Of a DNA stretch of 15,012 nucleotides, positions 1-6,978 are shown piece after piece. The position numbers and the translations under genes are program-made. The notes under the pieces were generated by a model that saw only the letters and a list, made by a program, of their open reading frames with translations, made no database searches and was not told the origin of the DNA. Every line of letters begins with the position of its first letter. Position 1 is the stretch's first letter. The DNA comes from Planctomycetota bacterium (GTDB lineage: Bacteria; Planctomycetota; Phycisphaerae; WQYP01), in contig JAJYZY010000057.1 of assembly GCA_021799715.1 (NCBI GenBank), positions 1-15,012 of the forward strand. Reading direction: 5' to 3'.

Positions 1-1
1 T

Positions 2-613
2 GTTGAAGCCAAAGCTCCAGGCCGATGTATCGGCATGAGTGAATATGGTGCCGGTGCCAGTATTTTCCAGCATGAAAGCCATGTTACGCAACCGAATCCC
101 GGCGCGTATTGGCACCCGGAGGAATATCAGGCTCTGCTGCATGAACATGCGTGGGCGGCCATTAAAGACCGCCCATGGTTGTGGGGCACATTCCTCTGGG
201 TCATGTTTGACTTTGCCTCGGCATTTCGCCATGAAGGAGATCATCCCGGAAAAAATGACAAGGGCCTTGTTACCCGCGACCGGAAAACCCGCAAGGATGC
301 GTTTTACTTCTATAAAGCCCAGTGGACGAAAGCTCCATTTGTATACATCACGGATCGGCGCTTTAATTGCCGCCCGGACAAACACGCCGTCTTGAAGGTC
401 TATGCCAATTGCGACAGCGTGGAATTGATGCTCAACGGGCAATCCTTGGGCCGGCAACACGGCGTAAACGGCGTATTTATCTGGCCGCAAACCGAGCTTA
501 AAGAAGGGCCGAATCATATCCGCGCCATTGGACACCACGGCGCCGGACACGTTGAAGATGCGTGCATGATTGTCCATGACCCGCGCGCACCGCACCATGC
601 CACTTATCGATGA
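2..613 (+). CDS. Glycoside hydrolase family 2 beta-galactosidase-like protein, C-terminal part (5' truncated by window edge)
   Basis: The reading frame is open from base 2, so the gene starts outside the window; about 203 residues are visible. GH2 enzymes hydrolyse beta-galactosides or related beta-glycosides by a retaining mechanism. Near the visible N-terminus is IGMSEYGAGAS; its Glu (codon 41-43) lies where the catalytic nucleophile of the TIM barrel is expected. The end of the barrel follows (WLWGTFLWVMFDFAS, then GKNDKGLVTRDRKTRKDAFYFYKAQW), typical of Bacteroides/Planctomycetes-type GH2 enzymes. The last ~90 residues (YITDRRF, LKVYANCDSVELMLNGQSLG) form the beta-sandwich domain common after the barrel. 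The acid/base Glu and N-terminal domains are not visible, so substrate and secretion cannot be judged. The gene converges with dnaK. The GH2 family is secure; beta-galactosidase specificity is inferred. Confidence 0.9.
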   Translation, partial: VEAKAPGRCIGMSEYGAGASIFQHESHVTQPNPGAYWHPEEYQALLHEHAWAAIKDRPWLWGTFLWVMFDFASAFRHEGDHPGKNDKGLVTRDRKTRKDAFYFYKAQWTKAPFVYITDRRFNCRPDKHAVLKVYANCDSVELMLNGQSLGRQHGVNGVFIWPQTELKEGPNHIRAIGHHGAGHVEDACMIVHDPRAPHHATYR

Positions 614-644
614 TACTCCCCACCGCGCGAGCGGGCGGCGGGCG

Positions 645-680
645 AAAAAAAAGGGGCCGAAGAATATTCTTCGGCCCCTT
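645..680 (-). terminator. Rho-independent terminator of dnaK
   Basis: Positions 651-680 form a perfect 30-bp palindrome with arms AAGGGGCCGAAGAAT and ATTCTTCGGCCCCTT. On the minus strand it is followed by a run of eight T (645-652), the classic intrinsic terminator layout, 43 bp past the dnaK stop. On the plus strand no T-run follows, so it serves mainly dnaK, although the hairpin also lies just past the converging GH2 gene. Confidence 0.85.
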
Positions 681-722
681 GCAATTCAGGGGTCAAATCA
701 GCGTTGCCCGTGTTGAGCGGTG

Positions 723-2657
723 CTATTTAACCTCATACTCGGCGTCGATGACATCATCGGACTTTTTGCCCTGATCCGCAGTGCCGCCGGGTGCGGCTCC
801 GCCGGACGCCGTTGCTTCCGCCGCCCCCGCCCCCGGAGCACCGGCTGCGCCGGCTTCGGAAGCGGCTTTATACGCAGCTTCGCCAAGTTTCATGCGGGCA
901 CGATTCAGATTTTCCAGAGCCTTCTCAATGGCGGCCTTGTCTTCCAGTTTCCCGACTTCCTTAACCTGGTTAACCGCAGATTCAAGATCGCCGCGCTCCT
1001 GCGGGCTGATCTTATTGCCATGCTCCTGCAATTCGCGCTCCACTTGCAGCGTTACGGCCTCGGCCCGGTTCTTCAGATCAACGAGTTCGCGCCGGGCTTT
1101 ATCCTCGGCGGAATGCGCTTCAGCCTCTTTCTTCATGCGCTCAATTTCATCCTTGGACAAGCCGCTGTGACCCTTGATTTCAACCTTGCTTTCCTTGCCG
1201 GTGGCCTTGTCCTTGGCTTTTACGTTGAGAATGCCGTTAACATCAATGTCAAACGATACTTCAATTTGCGGCACACCGCGCGGGGCCGGTGGAATTCCGC
1301 CGAGCGTGAATTTGCCCAGAGTTCTGTTGTCTTTGGCAAATTCGCGTTCACCCTGCAGCACATGTATTTCAACACTGGTCTGGTTGTCCGCGGCGGTGCT
1401 GAATGTTTCACCTTTGCTGGTTGGAATTGTTGTATTGCGCGGTATCAGCACCGTCATGACTCCGCCGTAGGTTTCAACACCCAACGACAATGGCGTGACA
1501 TCCAGAACCAGAATATCCTTGACTTCACCGGTGGTAATGCCGCCCTGAACCGCCGCGCCCAAGGCCACCGCTTCATCCGGATTAACACTCTTATTGCCTT
1601 CTTTGCCGAAGATTTCCTTGACCATCTGCTGCACGCGCGGCATGCGCGTTGAACCGCCCACCAGAAGCACTTCGTCAATATCCTTGGCGGAAAGTTTGGC
1701 ATCTTCCAGAGCTTTGAGCACCGGCTGTCGGCAACGTTCGGTAAGATGGCTGACAATGGCCTCAAACTTGCTGCGATTGATCGCCATTTGCAGATGTTTG
1801 GGTCCGCTGGCATCCGCCGTGATAAACGGCAAATTAATCGTTGTTTCCATATTGCTGGAAAGTTCAATCTTCGCTTTCTCCGCGGATTCCTTCAGTCGTT
1901 GCAGGGCCATGGGATCTTTCCGCAGATCAATGCCGTTCTGCTTGCGGAATTCCTCCGCAATGTAATCCACCAATACCTGGTCATAATCATCGCCGCCCAG
2001 GTGTGTATCACCATTAATCGACAGCACTTCAAATACGCCGTCGCCCACATCCAGCACCGATACATCGAATGTGCCGCCGCCAAGATCGAACACAAATATT
2101 TTCCCGCCCTTCTTTTTATCCATGCCATACGCCAACGCGGCGGCGGTTGGCTCCGGCAAGACGCGTTTGACATTCAAGCCTGCGATTTCACCCGCCTCTT
2201 TCGTTGCCAGACGCTGCGAATCATTAAAATATGCAGGAACAGTAATAATGGCATCGGTTACCGGTTGACCAAGATAATCCTCCGCGGTTTTCTTTAAATC
2301 TTGAAGGATCATGGCCGAAATTTCCGGTGGCGTGTACGCCTTTCCGCGGACTTCGACTTTCACGAGTTCCTCTGCACCGCCGATGACCTTATATGGAACT
2401 AACTTTTCTTCGGACGACACTTCCCCATGCCGGCGGCCCATAAATCTCTTAATGGAGAAGATAGTATTCTGCGGATTGGTTACCTGCTGGTGCTTGGCGG
2501 GCAGGCCCACAAGCCGTTCTCCTTTATCCGTGAAACCGACGACCGATGGCGTCAGCCGCGATCCTTGAGCATTCACCAGCACCTTGGGCTGGTTACCTTC
2601 CATGACCGCAACCACCGAGTTGGTCGTTCCAAGATCAATACCAATGACTTTACCCAT
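723..2657 (-). CDS. dnaK: Molecular chaperone DnaK (Hsp70)
   Basis: A full-length Hsp70 of 644 aa, the usual size. It is an ATP-dependent cytosolic chaperone that binds exposed hydrophobic peptides, normally cycled by DnaJ and GrpE. The nucleotide-binding domain (about 1-385) shows the phosphate-1 motif GIDLGTTNS (6-14), [15 protein letters not shown] (189-203), [12 protein letters not shown] (167-178) and [13 protein letters not shown] (331-343). The linker [16 protein letters not shown] (381-395) leads to the substrate-binding domain, a helical lid, a Gly/Ala-rich tail and the bacterial end [10 protein letters not shown]. The frame stays open to 2774, but the ATG at 2657 has AGGA 8 nt upstream and begins exactly at [10 protein letters not shown]; the ATG at 2666 is badly spaced. 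No grpE, dnaJ or hrcA lies beside it, so it is a solitary dnaK, and a paralog elsewhere is possible. Confidence 0.97.
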   Translation of the reverse strand: MGKVIGIDLGTTNSVVAVMEGNQPKVLVNAQGSRLTPSVVGFTDKGERLVGLPAKHQQVTNPQNTIFSIKRFMGRRHGEVSSEEKLVPYKVIGGAEELVKVEVRGKAYTPPEISAMILQDLKKTAEDYLGQPVTDAIITVPAYFNDSQRLATKEAGEIAGLNVKRVLPEPTAAALAYGMDKKKGGKIFVFDLGGGTFDVSVLDVGDGVFEVLSINGDTHLGGDDYDQVLVDYIAEEFRKQNGIDLRKDPMALQRLKESAEKAKIELSSNMETTINLPFITADASGPKHLQMAINRSKFEAIVSHLTERCRQPVLKALEDAKLSAKDIDEVLLVGGSTRMPRVQQMVKEIFGKEGNKSVNPDEAVALGAAVQGGITTGEVKDILVLDVTPLSLGVETYGGVMTVLIPRNTTIPTSKGETFSTAADNQTSVEIHVLQGEREFAKDNRTLGKFTLGGIPPAPRGVPQIEVSFDIDVNGILNVKAKDKATGKESKVEIKGHSGLSKDEIERMKKEAEAHSAEDKARRELVDLKNRAEAVTLQVERELQEHGNKISPQERGDLESAVNQVKEVGKLEDKAAIEKALENLNRARMKLGEAAYKAASEAGAAGAPGAGAAEATASGGAAPGGTADQGKKSDDVIDAEYEVK

Positions 2658-2793
2658 TGAAAGCATCCTTTTTCTATCGCTTGCTTTAGCAAACTCAAGA
2701 ACGGTCTGGCACCCTACCCGGATGCCCGCAACCGTCACCTGACGCCGCAAGCGTAACTCTGGTGCGTTAAGCAATCGCCATGCCGCGCGATAT

Positions 2794-2810
2794 TTTATTT
2801 ACAAAATAAA
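2794..2810. repeat. AT-rich inverted repeat in the dnaK leader
   Basis: TTTATTT-aca-AAATAAA is a perfect 7-bp inverted repeat about 140 bp upstream of the dnaK start, inside the most AT-rich stretch of the region. It could mark the dnaK promoter or an operator; no clear -35/-10 pair could be assigned, so the role is open. Confidence 0.35.
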
Positions 2811-3106
2811 CCATAACTCATTTTCTTAAAAACACTTATATAACATACAACCGAATTGCATCCCCGTGCAGCTTTCCGAATACCGGCCATGTCAAAAAAC
2901 ACATTCTGCCAGCTTGGCAGAGCCGAGATGACCGCGAGCCTTATGACATTGTCCACCAGGCTCGCAAACCCAAGCGACACCGCTGGGAATCCCGGCATTG
3001 CAAACCAACGGCGATGGTCTGAAGACTTGAACTTCATGATTCGCAGATCGGCACCTTATATCGCACGCCGTTGACCCCATTGACAACCGGTTTTGAACCG
3101 TAAAGC

Positions 3107-3150
3107 CAAGAATAGCCGGATGGGGAAGCATCACATTTGTTCGTATAATA
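3107..3150. repeat. Palindromic intergenic repeat, copy A
   Basis: A 44-bp unit that matches copy B (3371-3414) at 36 of 44 positions. It keeps the degraded palindrome: GCCGGATG and GCATCAC around a short centre, with AAGAAT on the left and TTTGTT on the right. It ends in GTATAATA, which contains a TATAAT hexamer, but no -35 lies at a suitable distance. Confidence 0.6.
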
Positions 3151-3279
3151 TCTGGTGATCACTGAAATCCAATTTTATTCGGGAAAATCAAGGTCATTCT
3201 CGCCGTACCGGATTGCGGCGAAAATCCACACGGAATTTCGCATCCAACTTGACGCTGCCGCATCAAGCTAAACTCTCAC

Positions 3280-3317
3280 CAACAATCCGATGCGGCGGGA
3301 TCACGGTTGATTGACTT
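3280..3317. repeat. Palindromic intergenic repeat, copy C (most diverged)
   Basis: Begins with CAACAATCCGATGCGG and continues with GATCACGGTTGATTG. It aligns to copy B with two or three small gaps. The right inner arm (GATC for GCATC) and the outer arm are degraded, so this copy is assigned with less certainty than A and B. Confidence 0.4.
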
Positions 3318-3360
3318 GGTGCCGCGGATTACCCGACCCTGTGCCGCCATGGTCAATTAA
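3307..3360. repeat. Long-loop inverted repeat
   Basis: TTGATTGAC (3307-3315) and GTCAATTAA (3352-3360) pair over 9 positions, one as G-U in RNA, around a 36-nt GC-rich loop that can form a further GCGG/CCGC pairing. It overlaps the end of repeat copy C. It may be a structured RNA or chance; no gene is seen inside. Confidence 0.25.
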
Positions 3361-3370
3361 CGATGCGTGC

Positions 3371-3414
3371 CAACAATTGCCGGATGCGGACGCATCACGA
3401 TTGTTCGTAGAATG
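3371..3414. repeat. Palindromic intergenic repeat, copy B (best preserved)
   Basis: The best-kept copy shows nested inverted arms: AACAAT (3372-3377) with ATTGTT (3400-3405), and GATGCG (3383-3388) with CGCATC (3391-3396) around a 2-nt centre. It could fold as a hairpin RNA or be bound as an operator by a dimeric protein. It lies about 170 bp upstream of the nucleotidyltransferase start. Confidence 0.6.
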
Positions 3415-3460
3415 ACGTATGATGGCCAATAACAAATTTGGATCGTCAAAATCCGAACCA

Positions 3461-3483
3461 ATTGCATCGCTTGTTCATGCAAT
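3461..3483. promoter_or_regulatory. Inverted repeat ATTGCAT-N9-ATGCAAT, candidate operator
   Basis: Perfect 7-bp arms ATTGCAT (3461-3467) and ATGCAAT (3477-3483) are separated by 9 bp, a geometry typical of dimeric repressor sites. It lies 100 bp upstream of the nucleotidyltransferase start, where an autoregulated two-gene module would carry its operator. No good -35/-10 pair could be assigned beside it. The regulatory role is inferred from symmetry and position only. Confidence 0.4.
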
Positions 3484-3569
3484 CCCTACCCAACTGCGTA
3501 TGAAACCTCGGAACTTGAACGTTTTAATCACGCGTTGGAGCTGGTAGAATACCGCCCAACGATTCGGAC

Positions 3570-3573
3570 AGGA
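3570..3573 (+). promoter_or_regulatory. Ribosome binding site that sets the GTG start at 3583
   Basis: AGGA lies 9 nt upstream of the GTG at 3583. The TTG at 3535 has no purine-rich sequence before it. This decides the start of the nucleotidyltransferase gene. Confidence 0.55.
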
Positions 3574-3582
3574 CGAAACTTC

Positions 3583-4086
3583 GTGCAGTACGACAGCGTG
3601 ACAACCATTATCCGAAACCTTAATGAAGCGGGGGTGCGGTACCTTGTAGTAGGTGGACTGGCGGTTGTAGCGTACGGTTATGTACGATTCACCGCAGATG
3701 TTGATTTGTTACTCGGACTTGAATCCGTTAATGCGCAAAACGCCATGAGGGTATTCAAAGCCATGGGATATACACCCCGTGCGCCGGTACCGATTGAAAC
3801 ATTTTCCGATCCGGCGATGCGACAGTTGTGGATACGCGAAAAAGCGATGGCAGTGTTTTCCCTCTATAGCCCACTGCATCCGGGCACAGAGATTGATATA
3901 TTTGTTGAAGATACTCTGGGCTTTGATCAGGCAGTTAAAAACGCCAAAAGCTTTGAGATCGCCAGGGGTGTGGCCGCTTTGGTGTGTTCACTATCTGATT
4001 TAATCAAACTTAAAGCCATGGCTGGACGACCGCAGGATTTGCTGGATATTCAAAAATTAACAGCTTTACATCGGGAAATGCCATGA
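3583..4086 (+). CDS. Nucleotidyltransferase-fold protein (AbiEii/DUF6036-like), first gene of a two-gene module
   Basis: A 167-aa protein with a Pol-beta-type nucleotidyltransferase signature: YLVVGGLAVVAYGYVRFTADVDLLL (20-44) supplies the GG motif and two acidic residues (D39, D41), and EIDIF (103-107) the third (D105). The C-terminal part is mostly helical and contains DLIKLKAMAGRPQDLLDIQKL, a segment common in this group, with the RPQDLLDI element seen in AbiEii-like antiphage and toxin-antitoxin nucleotidyltransferases. Such enzymes transfer a nucleotide to RNA or protein; here activity is inferred. The GTG start at 3583 has AGGA 9 nt upstream and begins just before the fold; the in-frame TTG at 3535 has no ribosome site. 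The stop overlaps the next start by 4 bp (ATGA), so the two are very probably cotranslated. The family is fairly sure, the biological role is not. Confidence 0.8.
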   Translation: MQYDSVTTIIRNLNEAGVRYLVVGGLAVVAYGYVRFTADVDLLLGLESVNAQNAMRVFKAMGYTPRAPVPIETFSDPAMRQLWIREKAMAVFSLYSPLHPGTEIDIFVEDTLGFDQAVKNAKSFEIARGVAALVCSLSDLIKLKAMAGRPQDLLDIQKLTALHREMP

Positions 4087-4277
4087 CAGAACATAACGAT
4101 TCTGAAAATGCGATCTGGGAATCCGGATGGGATGGGCATGAATTGGCCCAATTACAACGATTGGCAAACTTGTCGATGGAACAGAAAATTCGCTGGCTCG
4201 AAAGCGCCCAGCAACTCGTCCAGCGGATACAGCAATCGCCGCAATCACCGCCATCCGATAATCAAGACGTTCGTTAA
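4083..4277 (+). CDS. Small helical partner protein of the nucleotidyltransferase
   Basis: A 64-aa acidic protein starting at the ATG of an ATGA overlap with the nucleotidyltransferase stop. It has no signal peptide or membrane segment. The core GHELAQLQRLANLSMEQKIRWLESAQQLVQRIQQ (about 18-52) should form two helices, the second amphipathic. Small proteins of this pattern (W..x..GHE.AQL...., then a LS..EKL.WLE..Q.LV.R stretch) are, to my knowledge, often encoded right after this type of nucleotidyltransferase, so conservation of the pair is plausible. It could be an antitoxin, an activator or a substrate of the larger protein. The Gln/Ser/Pro-rich tail (QQSPQSPPSDNQ) is probably disordered. 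The gene is fairly sure; the function is unknown. Confidence 0.7.
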   Translation: MTEHNDSENAIWESGWDGHELAQLQRLANLSMEQKIRWLESAQQLVQRIQQSPQSPPSDNQDVR

Positions 4278-4578
4278 TTGGCACGGTTCATTCCGCTGCC
4301 TGTTGGCCGCTTTGGGATATGCCGACATTTCCATATCCGCAGTGAAAAATTCAGTCCTCAACACCGGAATCGGTTACCTCATGCGCAACACCATCCATTG
4401 CGGTAATTAACTTTCCGGGTCTCTGCGGCACCTGCAATCATTATGCCGATCAACATCGGTACGCCATTGATATCGAATTCATTACCTGCCGCCAGGTTTC
4501 CATCGACCGGTGCCGCCAGATTCAGCCATGTGATGCGCACACAAGAGCCGGCAATTGAATGACTGCCCGGCGGTTCCA
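4278..4578. other. Spacer between the two-gene module and the phosphoketolase gene
   Basis: Two convergent transcription units meet here. Weak hairpins are present (GGATAT 4315-4320 with ATATCC 4333-4338; CCGAT-caac-ATCGG 4446-4459), but none is followed by a T-run, so no intrinsic terminator can be assigned to either unit. A 66-codon frame on the minus strand is listed separately. Confidence 0.5.
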
Positions 4579-4579
4579 T
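4379..4579 (-). CDS. Doubtful small ORF overlapping the phosphoketolase stop (TAATG)
   Basis: A 66-codon frame whose ATG shares one base with the TAA stop of the phosphoketolase gene, an arrangement that permits translational coupling. The product has a plausible middle (RITWLNLAAPVDGNLAAGNEFDINGVPMLIGIMIAG) but no recognisable domain, and no independent ribosome binding site. It may be a chance frame or the remnant of another gene. Low confidence. Confidence 0.2.
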   Translation of the reverse strand: MEPPGSHSIAGSCVRITWLNLAAPVDGNLAAGNEFDINGVPMLIGIMIAGAAETRKVNYRNGWCCA

Positions 4580-6960
4580 TATCGCCGCGACGTGGCATCA
4601 CCCCATTTCCAGTTGCGAATTTCCGGCAAATCCCGTCCATGCTGGTCAATGTATCGCTTGTGCTCAATGAGTTTATCCCGCACCATCTGCTTGATGTAAG
4701 CGGCCTTGGACCCCAGCCTGGGCAGGCGATCCACCACATCCTGCACCAGATGAAAGCGATCCATATCATTAAGTACCGTCATATCAAACGGAGTCGTGAT
4801 CGTCCCTTTTTCCTTATAACCGCGGACATGGAGATTATGATGGTTGTGGCGGCGATATGTCAGGCGGTGGATCAGCCATGGATAGCCGTGAAAAGCGAAG
4901 ATAATCGGGCTGGTGGTGGTAAATAGCGAATCAAAATCGGCATCATTCAACCCGTGGGGATGTTCACTTTCCGGCTGAAGTTTCATTAAATCAACAACAT
5001 TTACAACGCGGATTTTCAAATCCGGGAGTTCCCGGCGCAAAATCGAAACCGCGGCCAGTATTTCCAGCGTGGGCACATCCCCCGCGCACGCCATGACCAC
5101 ATCGGGATCTCCACCATTGTCATTGCTGGCCCACTTCCAGATGCCGATACCTTCCTGACAATGTGTTGCCGCCGCTTCAATGGGCAGCCACTGCGGTGAT
5201 GGATGTTTCCCCGCGACAATCACATTCACGTACTGCCTGCTGCGCAAGCAGTGATCCATGACCGACAGCAGGCAATTGGCATCGGGCGGCAGATAAACCC
5301 GCACCACATCAGCTTTCTTATTAACCACCACATCCAGAAATCCCGGATCCTGATGGGTAAAGCCATTATGATCCTGCCGCCAGACATGGGATGAAAGCAG
5401 ATAATTCAAGGACGCAATATCCGCCCGCCAAGGCAGATTATCGGTGACTTCCAGCCATTTGGCGTGCTGATTGAACATAGAGGCAACAACATGGATAAAT
5501 GCTTCATAGCAGTTAAATACGCCATGCCGACCGGTCAGCAGATACCCCTCCAGCCAGCCTTCACACTGATGCTCACTGAGCATGGAATCCAGAACAGCAC
5601 CGGATATGGAAAGAAATTCATCACTCGGCACGGTGCGCGCATCCCATTGGCGACTGGTGTGCTCAAATATTGCGCCCAGACCGTTTGATACCGTTTCATC
5701 CGGGCCGAACAAGCGGAAATTCCGCGCATCGGCATTACGCTTTGCCACATCACGCAGGAAAGGCCCCAGTACGCGCGTATCACCAATGCCGACCGTGCCC
5801 GGAACCGGGACATCAACCCCGTAATGTCGAAAGTCCGGTATCCGCAAATCCCGCAGCAGAAGTCCGCCGTTGGCATGCGGGTTGGCTCCCATGCGGCGTG
5901 GACCTTTTGGCGCGAGATCGGCGATTTCAGGTTTCAGGCGGCCTTGTGAATCGAAAAGTTCCTCAGGGCGATAACTTCTCATCCATGCTTCGAGCATCTT
6001 AAGATGTTCGGGGTTGTTGGCCGGATCGGACAGCGGCACCTGATGGGAATGAAACGTACCCTCCACGGGCACACCGTCAATGGTTTCAGGTCCCGTCCAA
6101 CCCTTGGGCGAGCGCAGCACGATCATCGGCCAGCGCGGGCGCATGGTATTGCCCAGCGTCCGCGCTTCATGCTGGATTTGCTTAATGCGTTCGACTGCCG
6201 CATCCAAAGCCGTCGCCATTGCCTCGTGCATCAGCGCGGGGTCATGTCCCTCAACAAAAAAAGGTGCCCAGCCGTAACCGCGCAGCAATTGATCCAATTC
6301 TTCGGGTTCAATACGGGCTAAAACCGTCGGATTGGAAATTTTATATCCATTGAGATGCAGGATCGGCAGTACCGCCCCATCGGTTTGCGCATTGAGAAAT
6401 TTATTGGAATGCCAGCTTGTCGCCAACGGCCCCGTCTCCGCTTCGCCGTCGCCGACCACACACGCCGCGATCAGGCCCGGATTATCAAACACCGCCCCGA
6501 AAGCGTGGCTGATGGAATATCCCAACTCTCCACCCTCATGAATAGACCCCGGCGTTTCCGGCGCGGCATGGCTGGGTATTCCGCCGGGAAATGAAAATTG
6601 TTTGAAGAGCTTTTTTAATCCCGCCTCATCCTGGGTGATGTTGGGATAGAATTCACTGTACGTTCCCTCCAGATACACATTGCCCACCACCGCCGGGCCG
6701 CCATGGCCGGGGCCGGAAAGATAGATCATGTTAAGGTCATATTTGTTAATCACACGGTTGAGATGGGTGTAAATAAAATTCTGACCCGGTGTGGTTCCCC
6801 AGTGGCCCAGGAGCATGGGTTTGACATGTTCAATTGCCAACGGCTTTTTCAGCAGTGGGTTGTCATAAAGATAAATTTGCCCCACCGATATATAATTCGC
6901 GGCCCTCCAATAGGCGTCCAGCCTGGAGAGCATGTCCGACGACAGTGTTTTGCTGGCCAT
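4579..6960 (-). CDS. xfp: Phosphoketolase (xylulose-5-phosphate/fructose-6-phosphate)
   Basis: A full-length 793-aa, thiamine-diphosphate-dependent phosphoketolase of normal size. It cleaves xylulose-5-phosphate with phosphate to acetyl-phosphate and glyceraldehyde-3-phosphate; many members also accept fructose-6-phosphate, which cannot be decided here. Family motifs are intact: [19 protein letters not shown] (53-71), GPGHGGPA (83-90), [16 protein letters not shown] (141-156) and the cofactor-binding [11 protein letters not shown] (170-180). Further on come GYKISNPT and SPKGWTGP, then the transketolase-like central and C-terminal domains ending in [12 protein letters not shown]. The ATG has AGGA about 10 nt upstream. 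The gene follows acetate kinase by 18 bp and is the last of the cluster. Supplying acetyl-phosphate to acetate kinase is its evident role. Confidence 0.97.
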   Translation of the reverse strand: MASKTLSSDMLSRLDAYWRAANYISVGQIYLYDNPLLKKPLAIEHVKPMLLGHWGTTPGQNFIYTHLNRVINKYDLNMIYLSGPGHGGPAVVGNVYLEGTYSEFYPNITQDEAGLKKLFKQFSFPGGIPSHAAPETPGSIHEGGELGYSISHAFGAVFDNPGLIAACVVGDGEAETGPLATSWHSNKFLNAQTDGAVLPILHLNGYKISNPTVLARIEPEELDQLLRGYGWAPFFVEGHDPALMHEAMATALDAAVERIKQIQHEARTLGNTMRPRWPMIVLRSPKGWTGPETIDGVPVEGTFHSHQVPLSDPANNPEHLKMLEAWMRSYRPEELFDSQGRLKPEIADLAPKGPRRMGANPHANGGLLLRDLRIPDFRHYGVDVPVPGTVGIGDTRVLGPFLRDVAKRNADARNFRLFGPDETVSNGLGAIFEHTSRQWDARTVPSDEFLSISGAVLDSMLSEHQCEGWLEGYLLTGRHGVFNCYEAFIHVVASMFNQHAKWLEVTDNLPWRADIASLNYLLSSHVWRQDHNGFTHQDPGFLDVVVNKKADVVRVYLPPDANCLLSVMDHCLRSRQYVNVIVAGKHPSPQWLPIEAAATHCQEGIGIWKWASNDNGGDPDVVMACAGDVPTLEILAAVSILRRELPDLKIRVVNVVDLMKLQPESEHPHGLNDADFDSLFTTTSPIIFAFHGYPWLIHRLTYRRHNHHNLHVRGYKEKGTITTPFDMTVLNDMDRFHLVQDVVDRLPRLGSKAAYIKQMVRDKLIEHKRYIDQHGRDLPEIRNWKWGDATSRR

Positions 6961-6978
6961 GATTTACGATTCCTTTCT

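Larger units (their letters stand above)
2658..3582. other. Long intergenic region between dnaK and the nucleotidyltransferase gene
   Basis: About 925 bp with no convincing gene. The dnaK leader runs from 2658 to roughly 2850 and includes an AT-rich stretch with the inverted repeat TTTATTT-aca-AAATAAA (2794-2810). I find no CIRCE element (TTAGCACTC-N9-GAGTGCTAA) there. Two small hairpins lie at 2906-2920 (CTGCC-agctt-GGCAG) and 2934-2965 (GCGAGCC/GGCTCGC, 18-nt loop). Positions 3107-3414 carry three diverged copies of a palindromic repeat, and 3461-3483 a 7-9-7 inverted repeat. Frames of 72-80 codons open on both strands around 2795-3134, but none has a recognisable domain. Confidence 0.6.

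Noticed and set aside
720..1652. 310-codon plus-strand frame opposite dnaK
   Set aside because: It is antisense to a full, motif-perfect dnaK and has no recognisable domain; a shadow frame.
2658..2774. N-terminal extension of dnaK to 2774
   Set aside because: Hsp70 proteins begin at the [10 protein letters not shown] block, and the ATG at 2657 has a well-spaced AGGA; the extension is leader sequence.
2795..3037. 80-codon minus-strand frame upstream of dnaK (and an overlapping frame on the plus strand at 2856-3074)
   Set aside because: No recognised domain or clear ribosome site, and competing open frames on both strands over the same bases; could be a translated dispersed repeat, so not called as a gene.
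3107..3414. CRISPR array from the three intergenic repeats
   Set aside because: Copies are diverged, unevenly spaced and only three, with no cas genes nearby; not a CRISPR array.
4315..4459. Hairpins GGATAT/ATATCC and CCGAT/ATCGG as terminators
   Set aside because: Short stems with no T-run on either strand, so not sufficient to call intrinsic terminators.
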